From Streptococcaceae bacterium AF77-01CM03A (lineage in GTDB: Bacteria > Bacillota > Bacilli > Lactobacillales > Streptococcaceae), in NCBI GenBank assembly GCA_027665725.1, contig JAQDDS010000005.1, positions 1-64,000 of the forward strand: DNA of 64,000 nt, written 5' to 3'. Positions 27,909 to 36,180 of this stretch are shown in pieces. Position 1 is the stretch's first letter. Every line of letters starts with the position of its first letter. Position numbers and translations under genes: made by a program. Under the pieces are notes generated by a model. That model worked only from the letters and a program-made list of their open reading frames with translations. It ran no database searches and had not been told where the DNA came from.

Positions 27909-28998
27909 TACTCGAGATTGGGAATTTTTTGATTTTCCAAAAGTGTTTCGCATGGAAAATGGTTTTTATAATAAGAAACCTGAATCAAGCGGAGAAGGAA
28001 CTATTCCATTTATAGGAGCAACTGATAAGAATAATGGAGTGACAGATTATTTCACAATAGAAGAGATTGAATCAGCTTCCAAAACAGGAGATGAGCCTAA
28101 TCAAGAATTAGATGTTAAATTGTTCGCACCACACGCTCTCTGTGTTACTAATAATGGTTCTGTCGGTTATGCTTATTACCAAGATAAACCATTTACTTGT
28201 AGCCATGATGTTAATCCCTTATATCGTATTGACGGTGATTTCAATGAATTTACAGCTTTATTTGTTGCGACGGTCATAATGCATGATAGATACAGGTGGG
28301 GGTACGGACGGAAATGGCGTCATAAAAGAATGAAAAATTCCAAGTTGAAACTTCCTATTCAAAAAGATGCCAATGGCAAACCCATTATTGATGCAAATAA
28401 ACAATTTTCAGATAGTGGTTTTCTACCAGATTGGGTTTTCATGGAGAATTTTATTAAATCACTGAATTATAAATTACCTGAAACCAAACAAAATGTTCAT
28501 GATGATATATCTTCGACACACTGGATGCCGTTTACATTTGAAGAACTGGATATTAAAATATATAAAGCCAAAGCTCATACTAAAGTTGATATGGATTTTT
28601 CTAAAAATAGAGAACCAAGTAAATTACCATTCGTTAGTAGAACAGAGTTAAACAATTCCGTCGATGGATGGGTTTCTAAAGATGAAGAAAGTGGTGTTGA
28701 AGAAGGAAATGCTCTTGTCGTAGGAGATACAACCTCAACGATTTCCTATCAACCTAACCGTTTTGTTGCAGGCGACCACATTGTTGTAATTAGAGCTAAA
28801 TGGTTAAACAAATACACTGCTCTGTTTATCCAAACATTACTTAATAAAGAAAGATATAGGTATTCGTATGGACGGGCATTTAAGATGGATTTAATCAAAA
28901 CCACACAATTATTTTTACCGGTAAACAATAATAAAGAAGTTGATTGGAAATGGATTGAAGATTATATCAAATCCCTGCCCTTTTCAGAGAATATCTAA
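27901..28998 (+). CDS. Specificity subunit of the BcgI-like RM system
   Basis: A 365-residue protein with two target-recognition halves of similar build. The halves share blocks such as IPFIGATDKNNGVTDYF / LPFVSRTELNNSVDGWVS and FTCSHDVNPL / FVAGDHIVVIR, and each ends DWVFMENFIKSL / DWKWIEDYIKSL. This two-half layout fits Type I HsdS and the B subunit of BcgI, recognising a bipartite DNA target. GGAG is 9 nt before ATG 27901; ATG 27895 is closer than usual. The stop lies 3 bp from the right inverted repeat. Its recognition sequence cannot be read from the protein. Confidence 0.85.
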   Translation: MIDTRDWEFFDFPKVFRMENGFYNKKPESSGEGTIPFIGATDKNNGVTDYFTIEEIESASKTGDEPNQELDVKLFAPHALCVTNNGSVGYAYYQDKPFTCSHDVNPLYRIDGDFNEFTALFVATVIMHDRYRWGYGRKWRHKRMKNSKLKLPIQKDANGKPIIDANKQFSDSGFLPDWVFMENFIKSLNYKLPETKQNVHDDISSTHWMPFTFEELDIKIYKAKAHTKVDMDFSKNREPSKLPFVSRTELNNSVDGWVSKDEESGVEEGNALVVGDTTSTISYQPNRFVAGDHIVVIRAKWLNKYTALFIQTLLNKERYRYSYGRAFKMDLIKTTQLFLPVNNNKEVDWKWIEDYIKSLPFSENI

Positions 28999-29001
28999 CA
29001 A

Positions 29002-29091
29002 TAAAAGACGATTTCCGCTTGGAACTCGCCTTTTTTGATATTCTCGTAAGCACTATATATTGTGTTTAGTGTAAACTAGTATATAATTCCC
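29002..29091 (-). repeat. Right terminal inverted repeat (90 bp)
   Basis: Reverse complement of 23447-23536 at 88 of 90 positions. Confidence 0.95.
29003..29034 (+). terminator. Terminator inside the right inverted repeat
   Basis: Mirror of 23504-23535, with the TTTTTT run after the hairpin when read from the specificity gene outwards. Confidence 0.8.
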
Positions 29092-29099
29092 TAAAATAA
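29092..29099. repeat. Right 8-bp target-site duplication
   Basis: TAAAATAA, identical to 23439-23446. Confidence 0.93.
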
Positions 29100-29135
29100 A
29101 ACTCTCTGAGGCTTAAAGGCTTCAGAGAGTTTTTC
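29100..29135. terminator. Bidirectional terminator of galM (and ancestrally rnjA)
   Basis: ACTCTCTGAgGC/GCtTCAGAGAGT stem with T runs on both sides. It ends galM on the minus strand; without the transposon it would lie about 10 bp after the rnjA stop. Confidence 0.8.
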
Positions 29136-30173
29136 TTATTTAACAATAATCTCGTAACGAGTTTTGCTAGTAAAAGTTTGACCTGCTTTTAGAATCACTT
29201 GATCTTTAAGGTCGCTGTGAATGGCATCTGGTAGAGCCTGTGCTTCAAGAGCAACCCCATTGTGCTGAATCATTGGTTGACCAGCGATGATGACACTCTC
29301 ATCCACAAAGTTTGCTGTATAAACCACAAAGCATGGAGCTTCAGTATTAAAGAGCATGAAACGTCCTGAGTTTTGGTCATAAAGGAAACCAGCATTGTCA
29401 TGTCCTTTAGGAAGAGCAAATGGGTGATCCAAGCCAGATACGATTTGGATTTGCTCATCTTCTTCTGCAAAGATATCTTTCAACAAGGCACCATTGTAGA
29501 TATGTTTGACCACATCACGATTAGCATCTGGAGTTTTATCTGGAACACCATCAGGAGCAATTGGATAGATGCCCTCAGTGTTCAATTGGAAGACATGGCG
29601 GTCAACAGTCTGAGTGAAATCCCCAGACAAGTTAAAGTAGCTATGATTGGTCGGATTAACCAAAGTATCCTGGTCCGTCGTCACCTTATAGCTAACTTCA
29701 TAAGCACCATTTTCTTCCAAGTGGTAGCTGATCCAAATTTTAAGATTTCCAGGGAAACCTCCTGTACCGTCTGTTCTTTCTGTGTAAAGAGTCAAACCAT
29801 GGTCGCTCACCTCGACTAGCTCAAACAAGCTAGAATCCCAACCTGTTGAACCGCTGTGATTACAGTTGCTTGCGTTGTTGACTTCGAGTTCATAGGTTTT
29901 TCCATTAAGCTCAAATGTCGCACCTGCGATACGACCTGCAACTGGACCTACACTCGCTCCATGTTTAGGACTGTTACCTACATAGCTGTCAAGATCATCA
30001 AAGCCTAGGATAACATTGGCAAAATTACCAGCCTTATCAGGAGTTACATAGCGTAGAATCGTTGCACCATAGGTCATGATTTCTAGTTGATAGCCTGCTT
30101 CTGTTTCAAAGCGATAAGCGACAACATCCTTGCCATCAACTTTCCCAAATACACGTTCTGTGTATGCTTTCAT
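29136..30173 (-). CDS. galM: Aldose 1-epimerase (galactose mutarotase)
   Basis: A 345-residue GalM-family enzyme that interconverts alpha and beta anomers of galactose or glucose released in the cytoplasm. Family motifs visible are GRIAGATFELNGK, NHSG and the NPTNHSYFNLSGD loop with a catalytic histidine, plus the C-terminal FCV-rich strand. ATG 30173 has AAGGAG 6 nt upstream; the frame opening at 30212 lacks one. It follows agaS by 13 nt and completes the galactose arm of this locus. Confidence 0.94.
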   Translation of the reverse strand: MKAYTERVFGKVDGKDVVAYRFETEAGYQLEIMTYGATILRYVTPDKAGNFANVILGFDDLDSYVGNSPKHGASVGPVAGRIAGATFELNGKTYELEVNNASNCNHSGSTGWDSSLFELVEVSDHGLTLYTERTDGTGGFPGNLKIWISYHLEENGAYEVSYKVTTDQDTLVNPTNHSYFNLSGDFTQTVDRHVFQLNTEGIYPIAPDGVPDKTPDANRDVVKHIYNGALLKDIFAEEDEQIQIVSGLDHPFALPKGHDNAGFLYDQNSGRFMLFNTEAPCFVVYTANFVDESVIIAGQPMIQHNGVALEAQALPDAIHSDLKDQVILKAGQTFTSKTRYEIIVK

Positions 30174-30186
30174 CCTTTTCTCCTTA

Positions 30187-31350
30187 TTATTTGAATTCGT
30201 GAATAATAACACCTTGAACGACGCGGTTTACTGTACCTGTAGGTGATGGTGTATCTGGTCTATTTCCAACCTTAAGCGAAGTCAAGAGAGCAAATAATTG
30301 ACCATAAACAATATAAGGGAATACACGGTAAACGTCATTCAAGACACCGCCACAGCCAAGTGCTACTTCCTTAACGTTCTCAAGACCAAAGGCTTGATCG
30401 CTCAAGAGAACAACACGACGAGCAATTTGGTCACCTGCAACTTCACGAACCAAGTCTAAGTCATACTTACGAGTATAGTCTGTTGTAGTACCAAAGACTA
30501 GAACTACAGTATCTTCATTGATAAGAGATTTTGGACCATGACGGAAGCCAACTGGGCTTTCATACATAGTTGCAACCTGACCAGCAGTCAATTCCAAAAT
30601 TTTCAGTTGTGCTTCATGAGCAAGTCCGAAGAATGGACCTGCACCTAAGTAAATCACTCGGTTAAAGTCTAGGTCAACCAACTCTTTCACATCTGCCACA
30701 TTGTCAAGAACTTTACGAGCAAGACTAGAAAGCACTTCAAAACGTTCAGCTTTAACAGCAAATTCAGTTGGATCGAAAACCAAAAGCGCTGTCAACATCA
30801 TTGAAGTGAAGCTTGAAGTCATAGCAAAGCCAGCATCATTAGACGCAGCTGGTTGTAGCAACAAGAGGTTGCGGTCATCACCGTGGGCTTGAAGTGCTAA
30901 TTTCCCTTCAGCCGCACATGTGATTGTTACTTGATAAAGCTCATCAACTAAGGCTTTTGCCAAGCCAACTGTTGCTACACTCTCAGGTGAGTTTCCACTA
31001 CGTGCGAATGATACCAAAACAGTTGCCACGTCTTTTTTCAAATAAGTTTGTGGGTTTGCAACGATATCAGTTGTCGCAATAGCATTGAAATTCCATTTAC
31101 GTTCGTCATAGACTTCCTTGAAGTATGGAACCAAGGTATCACCTACATAAGCTGAAGTTCCAGCACCAGTCAGGATAACCTTGATGTAGTCATGTTTATC
31201 TGCAATTCCTTGCAAGAATGCTGCAATATCATCACGGCGGGCTTGATAGGATTCAAAAGCTTCGTTCCAAACATCTGGTTGTTGGTAAATTTCCCGTGTG
31301 GTGATCTCTGCTCCCAACTCAAGCAAATCTTCTTTTGTATAATCTAGCAT
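30187..31350 (-). CDS. agaS: AgaS-family sugar isomerase/deaminase
   Basis: A 387-residue two-SIS-domain protein related to GlmS isomerase domains and to AgaS of the N-acetylgalactosamine pathway, which deaminates or isomerises amino-sugar phosphates. Substrate-phosphate loops are TGAGTSAYVGDT and SFARSGNSPESVAT, and SPVGFRHGPKSL is near the active site. In this locus it would act on phosphosugars delivered by the adjacent PTS. The exact substrate is inferred from context. Confidence 0.9.
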   Translation of the reverse strand: MLDYTKEDLLELGAEITTREIYQQPDVWNEAFESYQARRDDIAAFLQGIADKHDYIKVILTGAGTSAYVGDTLVPYFKEVYDERKWNFNAIATTDIVANPQTYLKKDVATVLVSFARSGNSPESVATVGLAKALVDELYQVTITCAAEGKLALQAHGDDRNLLLLQPAASNDAGFAMTSSFTSMMLTALLVFDPTEFAVKAERFEVLSSLARKVLDNVADVKELVDLDFNRVIYLGAGPFFGLAHEAQLKILELTAGQVATMYESPVGFRHGPKSLINEDTVVLVFGTTTDYTRKYDLDLVREVAGDQIARRVVLLSDQAFGLENVKEVALGCGGVLNDVYRVFPYIVYGQLFALLTSLKVGNRPDTPSPTGTVNRVVQGVIIHEFK

Positions 31351-31388
31351 TGAAAACCTCTAATCTAATATTGTTTCATGATTAAAAA

Positions 31389-31419
31389 CATGGGAATGGG
31401 AGTCGCTCCCATTCCCATG
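31389..31419 (-). terminator. Strong hairpin between PTS EIIA and agaS
   Basis: Perfect 14-bp CATGGGAATGGGAG stem with a 3-nt loop and TTTTT on the minus strand. Since agaS has no obvious separate promoter in the 99-bp gap, it probably works as a partial terminator or as an mRNA stabiliser. Confidence 0.8.
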
Positions 31420-31449
31420 TATATTTTCTATAAGATAGTTTGTTACATC

Positions 31450-31854
31450 TTATTCATCTTCATCGTCATCGAAGCTAGCCAATAAATCATTAACTTTCAC
31501 AATGCTTTCTGAAGCACGACTCTTATAGTCCGCATCCATGCCAGTTAGGCTTGCATTGATAAACTCAATGACCATTGGAAGGTTCATTCCTGCATAAAGT
31601 TCAATGTCGCGACCTTCCATAATCAAACGGCTCACCACGTTACATGGAGTTCCGCCAAGAAGATCCGCAAAGACTAGGAAATCATCCAATCCTTCAACAG
31701 CAGCTTCAAATTTAGCAGTAAATTCTTCTGGTCCATCTTCTGGAAGAAGAGCAACCGCATGAATGTTGTCTTGTGGTCCCATAATCATCTCTGTGCTACC
31801 TTTAAGTTCTTCACAGAAACGACCGTGGCTCACTAAAATCAATGATTTACTCAT
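31450..31854 (-). CDS. PTS EIIA component, mannose/fructose/sorbose type
   Basis: A 134-residue EIIA of the mannose class. His10 in LILVSHG is the likely phosphorylation site accepting phosphate from HPr, and DLLGGTPCN is the class signature. It ends in an acidic tail (DDDEDE). It starts 3 nt after the EIID stop. Last PTS gene of the bgaC operon. Confidence 0.92.
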   Translation of the reverse strand: MSKSLILVSHGRFCEELKGSTEMIMGPQDNIHAVALLPEDGPEEFTAKFEAAVEGLDDFLVFADLLGGTPCNVVSRLIMEGRDIELYAGMNLPMVIEFINASLTGMDADYKSRASESIVKVNDLLASFDDDEDE

Positions 31855-31857
31855 AAA

Positions 31858-32679
31858 TTATGCGCCCATTCCAAGTAAGAATTTACCGATGAATGAAAGT
31901 CCAACAGCAAGAGCAATGATAATACCGATTGCTTTAGTTGAGTTCATACCTTTCTTACCAAGCAACCAGAAGATGAATGCTGTGAAGATTGCTGGAAGCA
32001 AGCGTGGGAAGATTGAGTTCAAGATATCTTGGAAGTCAATCATTTTCTCACCGATTGGCAATTTGTATGAAATTTCAAAGTTGATCATTGTTGCTACAAG
32101 AGCACCCATCATGAATACACCAAGAACAGATGCAGCTTCAATCAAAGCTGTCAAAGTGCTTTGCATGTTGTTGATAAGGTTAACCCCTTCTTTGTAGGCA
32201 AATTCCAACTGTTTCCAACGGAAGATGTCATACGCTACTGCAACTGCAATCCAAAGGAAGATACCCCAAGGTTGACCAGCGATAGCCATTGTTGCAGCGA
32301 TAGATCCCATGATAGCAGGTACAAGTGAACCAAAGATTGTATCTCCAAGAGGAGCGAATGGTCCCATCAAACCTGTCTTGATACCGTTAACCGCATCTTT
32401 TGAACCAACGCCATCTTTTTCTTCCATAGCAAGGTCAAAACCAGCAATAATTGTGTGGAAGAATGGTGAAGTGTTGAAGAATTGAGTATGAACTTTCATC
32501 ATTTCTTTCAACTCAGGAGTTCCATCTCCATACATTTTACGCAATTGTGGCAAGATCATGTAAAGGTAACCTGATGCTTGCATACGCTCGTAGTTCCATC
32601 CCAATTGGAAAGTGAACAAGCTACGTTTGTTAATTTGATTAAAATCTTCTTTTGTTAATTTGTAATTAGAATTCGTCAT
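31858..32679 (-). CDS. PTS EIID component, mannose type
   Basis: A 273-residue membrane subunit (FTFQLGWNYERMQASGYLYMI..., GPFAPLGDTIFGSLVPAI) that with EIIC forms the sugar channel. Start taken at ATG 32679 (MTNSNYKL), overlapping the EIIC stop by 14 nt; an in-frame ATG lies at 32694. Only mannose-class PTS have a separate EIID. Confidence 0.92.
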   Translation of the reverse strand: MTNSNYKLTKEDFNQINKRSLFTFQLGWNYERMQASGYLYMILPQLRKMYGDGTPELKEMMKVHTQFFNTSPFFHTIIAGFDLAMEEKDGVGSKDAVNGIKTGLMGPFAPLGDTIFGSLVPAIMGSIAATMAIAGQPWGIFLWIAVAVAYDIFRWKQLEFAYKEGVNLINNMQSTLTALIEAASVLGVFMMGALVATMINFEISYKLPIGEKMIDFQDILNSIFPRLLPAIFTAFIFWLLGKKGMNSTKAIGIIIALAVGLSFIGKFLLGMGA

Positions 32680-33571
32680 CTTCAATTTCCCCACTTTCTG
32701 ATGGTGTAGAAGGTGCTGCTACAGCAACTTTTTGGCTGTTCTTGAAGTGAACAACTGCAAGGAAGATACCCACGATAGAGATACCGATCATAGACAATCC
32801 TTTGAAGTTGTTTGCAAAGCCAATTTTTTCAGCAACGTCAGCAGGAAGAGTGCCAATGATACCAGCAACTGCTCCACCAAGACCTGTTACGTATGAGTAA
32901 AGTACAGTCAACATAGCTGTCAAACCGAATCCCATAGCAAGGTAGTGAAGGTTACGTTTAACTGGAAGGTAACGAAGCAAGATAGCGAATCCAAGACCTG
33001 GAAGCATACGACCTGCAAGAGTCAAACCGTCTGCAACCCATTGGTATTCTTTAACAAGGTTTACAACACCTTGTACGAATTCTCCACCGAAAGCAAGGGC
33101 GAAGAATACTGGAAGGGCACGAGAAGCAGCCCATGGAAGCGCACCAAGAAGGTAGTTACGTTCGATAGCTTTATAGTCAAAGCGTTCGATCGCAGCATCA
33201 ATACGGTGTGCGAAGAATGTAGTAGTCATACGACCAAGTACGTCGAAGTAAGTCAAAAGTGCCGCTACTGGTACAGCGATTGTAGTGATCGCAAGGTCTG
33301 TTTCGATTCCTTGTGAAACTGAGAAAGCAGTCGCAAGAACCGCACCAGAAGTTGCGTCGATACGAGAAGCACCACCGAAGGTACCTACCCCAAGTACGAA
33401 CAACTGCAAGCTACCACCGATAAACAAACCAGTTGTCAAATCTCCCATGACTAAACCAGTAATGAAACCAGCGAATACAGGGGAACCTGCAGAAGAAACG
33501 ATTGTCAACTCATCACAGATTTGATAAGCTGAGTACAGAGTGAGAAGTAAAATTTGCCACCATTGTATCAT
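32666..33571 (-). CDS. PTS EIIC component, mannose type (AgaC/AgaW-like)
   Basis: A 301-residue membrane permease with multiple helices, opening MIQWWQILLLTLYSAYQICDELT. The class signature TGLVMGDLTTGLFIGGSLQLFVLGVGTFGGAS is present. The acidic C-terminal tail EIEDDEF overlaps the start of EIID. AGGAGG lies 8 nt before the ATG. The four PTS components follow bgaC in the order B-C-D-A. Confidence 0.93.
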   Translation of the reverse strand: MIQWWQILLLTLYSAYQICDELTIVSSAGSPVFAGFITGLVMGDLTTGLFIGGSLQLFVLGVGTFGGASRIDATSGAVLATAFSVSQGIETDLAITTIAVPVAALLTYFDVLGRMTTTFFAHRIDAAIERFDYKAIERNYLLGALPWAASRALPVFFALAFGGEFVQGVVNLVKEYQWVADGLTLAGRMLPGLGFAILLRYLPVKRNLHYLAMGFGLTAMLTVLYSYVTGLGGAVAGIIGTLPADVAEKIGFANNFKGLSMIGISIVGIFLAVVHFKNSQKVAVAAPSTPSESGEIEDDEF

Positions 33572-33597
33572 AACAATGACCTCCTAAAAATTTTTTC

Positions 33598-34074
33598 CTA
33601 TTTTAATAAGCTCAAAAAGTCTGAAACTGGATCATTTGGAACCATTTGAGCAGTAAGTTTAACACCTTTTTCCGCCAATTTGTGGAAATCTTCTACGTCT
33701 TTATCTACAACGTTGATTGAACGTGTGATCGCACGTGTTTCTGGTGTTTGAGACATATTGCCGACATTGACAGTTTCAAGTGGCACACCTGCTTCTACCA
33801 AACCGAGGAAACGGTCAGGTTTGCGTGCTACAATCAAAAGACGTTGGCTATCGTATTTACCAGCAAGGATATTCGCTGCTGCTTTATCAACTGGCAAAAT
33901 ACTAAGTTTTACACCTGGTGGTGTTGCAAGTTTCAAGCCGCTTTTTTCAACGTCGTTGTTCACAACATCATTGTCAACGACCATGATACGTGAAACATTA
34001 AGTTTAGCAGACCAAAGGTTTGCTACTTGTCCGTGAATTAAGCGCCCATCGATACGGCATCCTACAATTGTCAT
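33598..34074 (-). CDS. PTS EIIB component, mannose type
   Basis: A 158-residue EIIB with phosphorylatable His14 in CRIDGRLIHGQVANLW, the hallmark of the mannose/sorbose class. It receives phosphate from EIIA and passes it to the sugar during uptake. Its ATG overlaps the bgaC stop (ATGA), tying transport to the galactosidase. The likely substrate is galactose, an N-acetylated sugar or a disaccharide freed by surface glycosidases. Confidence 0.93.
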   Translation of the reverse strand: MTIVGCRIDGRLIHGQVANLWSAKLNVSRIMVVDNDVVNNDVEKSGLKLATPPGVKLSILPVDKAAANILAGKYDSQRLLIVARKPDRFLGLVEAGVPLETVNVGNMSQTPETRAITRSINVVDKDVEDFHKLAEKGVKLTAQMVPNDPVSDFLSLLK

Positions 34075-35858
34075 AAGTTTTCCCCCTTTATAAGTTTTAG
34101 TGTAGGTTTACAAGTTAAATGTATGTGTTCCTTATACTCCCCTTCTGTTTCAAAGATAATGATGCGGTTGGCACCTTCTTTGAGATAGCTATGTGGAATA
34201 TAAAGAGATAAGGTTGGACCGACATTCCAGAAACGACCTAGATGATGTCCGTTGATATAAGCAATCCCTTTACCAAACTCAGATAAGTCTAAGTAGGTAT
34301 CCTTTGGCGCCTCAACTTCAAAGTCATAAGCGTAAAAGGCGGGTTGCCCTTCTGTCCATCCCTTAGAGAAATCAATATTCTCTGGGTTATCAAGAGGAAG
34401 TGGATATTGCTTCCAGTTGAGCAAGAAATGCAAATCTTTACAAACACCTGTGCGAATACCTTTTCGCTGGGTATCTGCTAAGAATTTATGACCGTAGTTG
34501 ACACGCCCCATATTTTCAATCAGTATGTCAATATTGGATAGCGTTTTCTTTTTGCCTTGATAAAAAATATCTTCACCGATTTCTGTTTGGTACTGTGTTG
34601 CCACTCGTTTACCATCGATAAAGAGTTGAGCTCTATCTCGCCCGTCAATAATTCGAATGCGTTCTTCATCTGCATCCCAACTAACTTCCGTACGATAGAG
34701 TAGATATCCGTAACCTTGTCCCAGCTCTTCCATTTTCTTAGGATAGAGACTTTCGATCGGACTCGCTAAGGAATCTAAGGTTTCAAACAAGGAAACTTTC
34801 TCAACTAGCGGAATCGCTTCAACTTCCATACTTTCCTTGTGAAGTGGATCAGATTGTGGATACTCAGGATAGTAAGTCGCCATCATTTCTTTCACTGCGT
34901 AATATTTAGCAGTTGGGTTTCCAGCTTCATCAAGAAGAGCGTCATAATCATAAGATGTTACTTGTGGTAAATCAATGGTTCCTCGAGCTGAACAACCATT
35001 CATAAAACCAAAGTTTGTTCCACCGTGGAACATGTAAAGGTTGATAGAGCCTTGCTCTAAAACCTCGTGGACAGCTTCTGCTAATTCCTCAGGGTCACGC
35101 TTGATGATTGGTTCTTTCCATCGATTGAACCAGCCATCCCAGAATTCCATACACATGAGTGGCCATTTCTTGTCGTGCTCATCAAAGAATTCTTGCATCT
35201 GTGAGAAATTATAAACAGCCTTGGAACCAAAGTTCCCTGTCACAAAGAGATCATCCTCAATTAAGGTTCCAGCCTTAAGAGTTGCTCGCCATGGTCCATC
35301 TGATGTGAAAAGCGGACAAGTAACTGCTCGTTCTTCCATCAAACGTCGAATTTCCCTCAAGTAGGTCTTGTCCTCGCCATAGGATCCGTACTCATTTTCG
35401 ACTTGCATCATGAGAATATTCCCACCGTTTTCCAATAATCTCGGAACTAGACGTGGAAGCAACTGATCATAGTAGCGACCAACCATGTCAATGAAAGCTG
35501 GGTCAGATGACCGAATTCTCATATCCTTGGTCAAGAGCCATGCTGGTAAACCACCGAATTCCCATTCTGCACAGATAAATGGAGAAGGACGTACAATTGC
35601 ATATAAGCCCAAATCTTGTGCAGTTTGAAGAAATCTCTCTAAATCAAGATTGCCTTCAAAGTTAAAGTTACCTTCAGCAGGTTCATGCATGTTCCAAGCA
35701 ACATAAGTCTCAACCGTATTGAAACCTAGTGCCTTGAGGTTATACAATGAATGATGCCAATCTTCCGCAGGAACTCTAAAATAGTGAATGGCGCCAGACA
35801 AAATCTTGAATGGTTTCCCATCCAGATAGAAATCATCTTTAATTTCAAATCTTGCCAT
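34071..35858 (-). CDS. bgaC: Beta-1,3-galactosidase, GH35
   Basis: A 595-residue glycoside hydrolase family 35 enzyme. The acid/base glutamate is in QVENEYGSYG and the nucleophile in CMEFWDGWF; an N-terminal TIM barrel is followed by beta-sandwich domains. The pneumococcal homologue removes terminal galactose beta-1,3-linked to GlcNAc. There is no signal peptide or LPXTG, matching that homologue. First gene of bgaC-PTS BCDA-agaS-galM, behind a consensus-like promoter with a cre-like site. Confidence 0.95.
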   Translation of the reverse strand: MARFEIKDDFYLDGKPFKILSGAIHYFRVPAEDWHHSLYNLKALGFNTVETYVAWNMHEPAEGNFNFEGNLDLERFLQTAQDLGLYAIVRPSPFICAEWEFGGLPAWLLTKDMRIRSSDPAFIDMVGRYYDQLLPRLVPRLLENGGNILMMQVENEYGSYGEDKTYLREIRRLMEERAVTCPLFTSDGPWRATLKAGTLIEDDLFVTGNFGSKAVYNFSQMQEFFDEHDKKWPLMCMEFWDGWFNRWKEPIIKRDPEELAEAVHEVLEQGSINLYMFHGGTNFGFMNGCSARGTIDLPQVTSYDYDALLDEAGNPTAKYYAVKEMMATYYPEYPQSDPLHKESMEVEAIPLVEKVSLFETLDSLASPIESLYPKKMEELGQGYGYLLYRTEVSWDADEERIRIIDGRDRAQLFIDGKRVATQYQTEIGEDIFYQGKKKTLSNIDILIENMGRVNYGHKFLADTQRKGIRTGVCKDLHFLLNWKQYPLPLDNPENIDFSKGWTEGQPAFYAYDFEVEAPKDTYLDLSEFGKGIAYINGHHLGRFWNVGPTLSLYIPHSYLKEGANRIIIFETEGEYKEHIHLTCKPTLKLIKGENL

Positions 35859-35880
35859 TCTTCCTCCCCTAAAAGCGAAA

Positions 35881-35894
35881 AGTTTGCGCTTTCA
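35881..35894 (-). promoter_or_regulatory. cre-like site in the bgaC leader
   Basis: TGAAAGCGCAAACT on the minus strand, two mismatches from the CcpA consensus TGWAANCGNTNWCA, about 15-30 nt downstream of the expected transcription start. Suggests glucose repression. Confidence 0.5.
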
Positions 35895-35909
35895 TGTATT
35901 GTTATATCA

Positions 35910-35938
35910 ACTATAAACTAATCGGGGATTAATGTCAA
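35910..35938 (-). promoter_or_regulatory. bgaC operon promoter
   Basis: TTGACA (35933-35938), 17-nt spacer, TATAGT (35910-35915). The 322-bp gap to the regulator gene also holds AT-rich DNA with no ORF and, near 36140-36150, a TGTTAAAAT extended -10 for the regulator. Confidence 0.85.
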
Positions 35939-36180
35939 TACTTTTTGAAATTTTCTTTAAAATTTTTCTATTTTTTTACTGAATCTTTTCTAAAAATCAT
36001 CTCAAATCCTATAAAATCAACATTCTGAAAAACTAATGAAATTAAGGAGAAAAACACAAATTATTTATATCTATTCTAATTTCTTATTCTGATATTTTAA
36101 TTTTTTTAAGTGCTTTTCAGCTATTTTTAAGAATTTATGTTAAAATGATAAGTGGAGAAGGAAAAAAATGAGGTGAAAAT

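Larger units (their letters stand above)
23447..29091. mobile_element. IS1595-type transposon carrying a BcgI-like RM system
   Basis: Both ends begin GGGAA and form 90-bp inverted repeats with only two mismatches, flanked by an exact 8-bp duplication; 8-bp duplications are usual for IS1595 elements. Inside are a transposase and three small genes transcribed leftwards, a divergent promoter region of 286 bp, and a restriction-modification pair transcribed rightwards. Packing is extreme: the outermost stop codons lie 2 bp (left) and 3 bp (right) from the repeats. Intact ends, intact duplication and an intact transposase suggest recent and possibly still active transposition. Confidence 0.93.
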
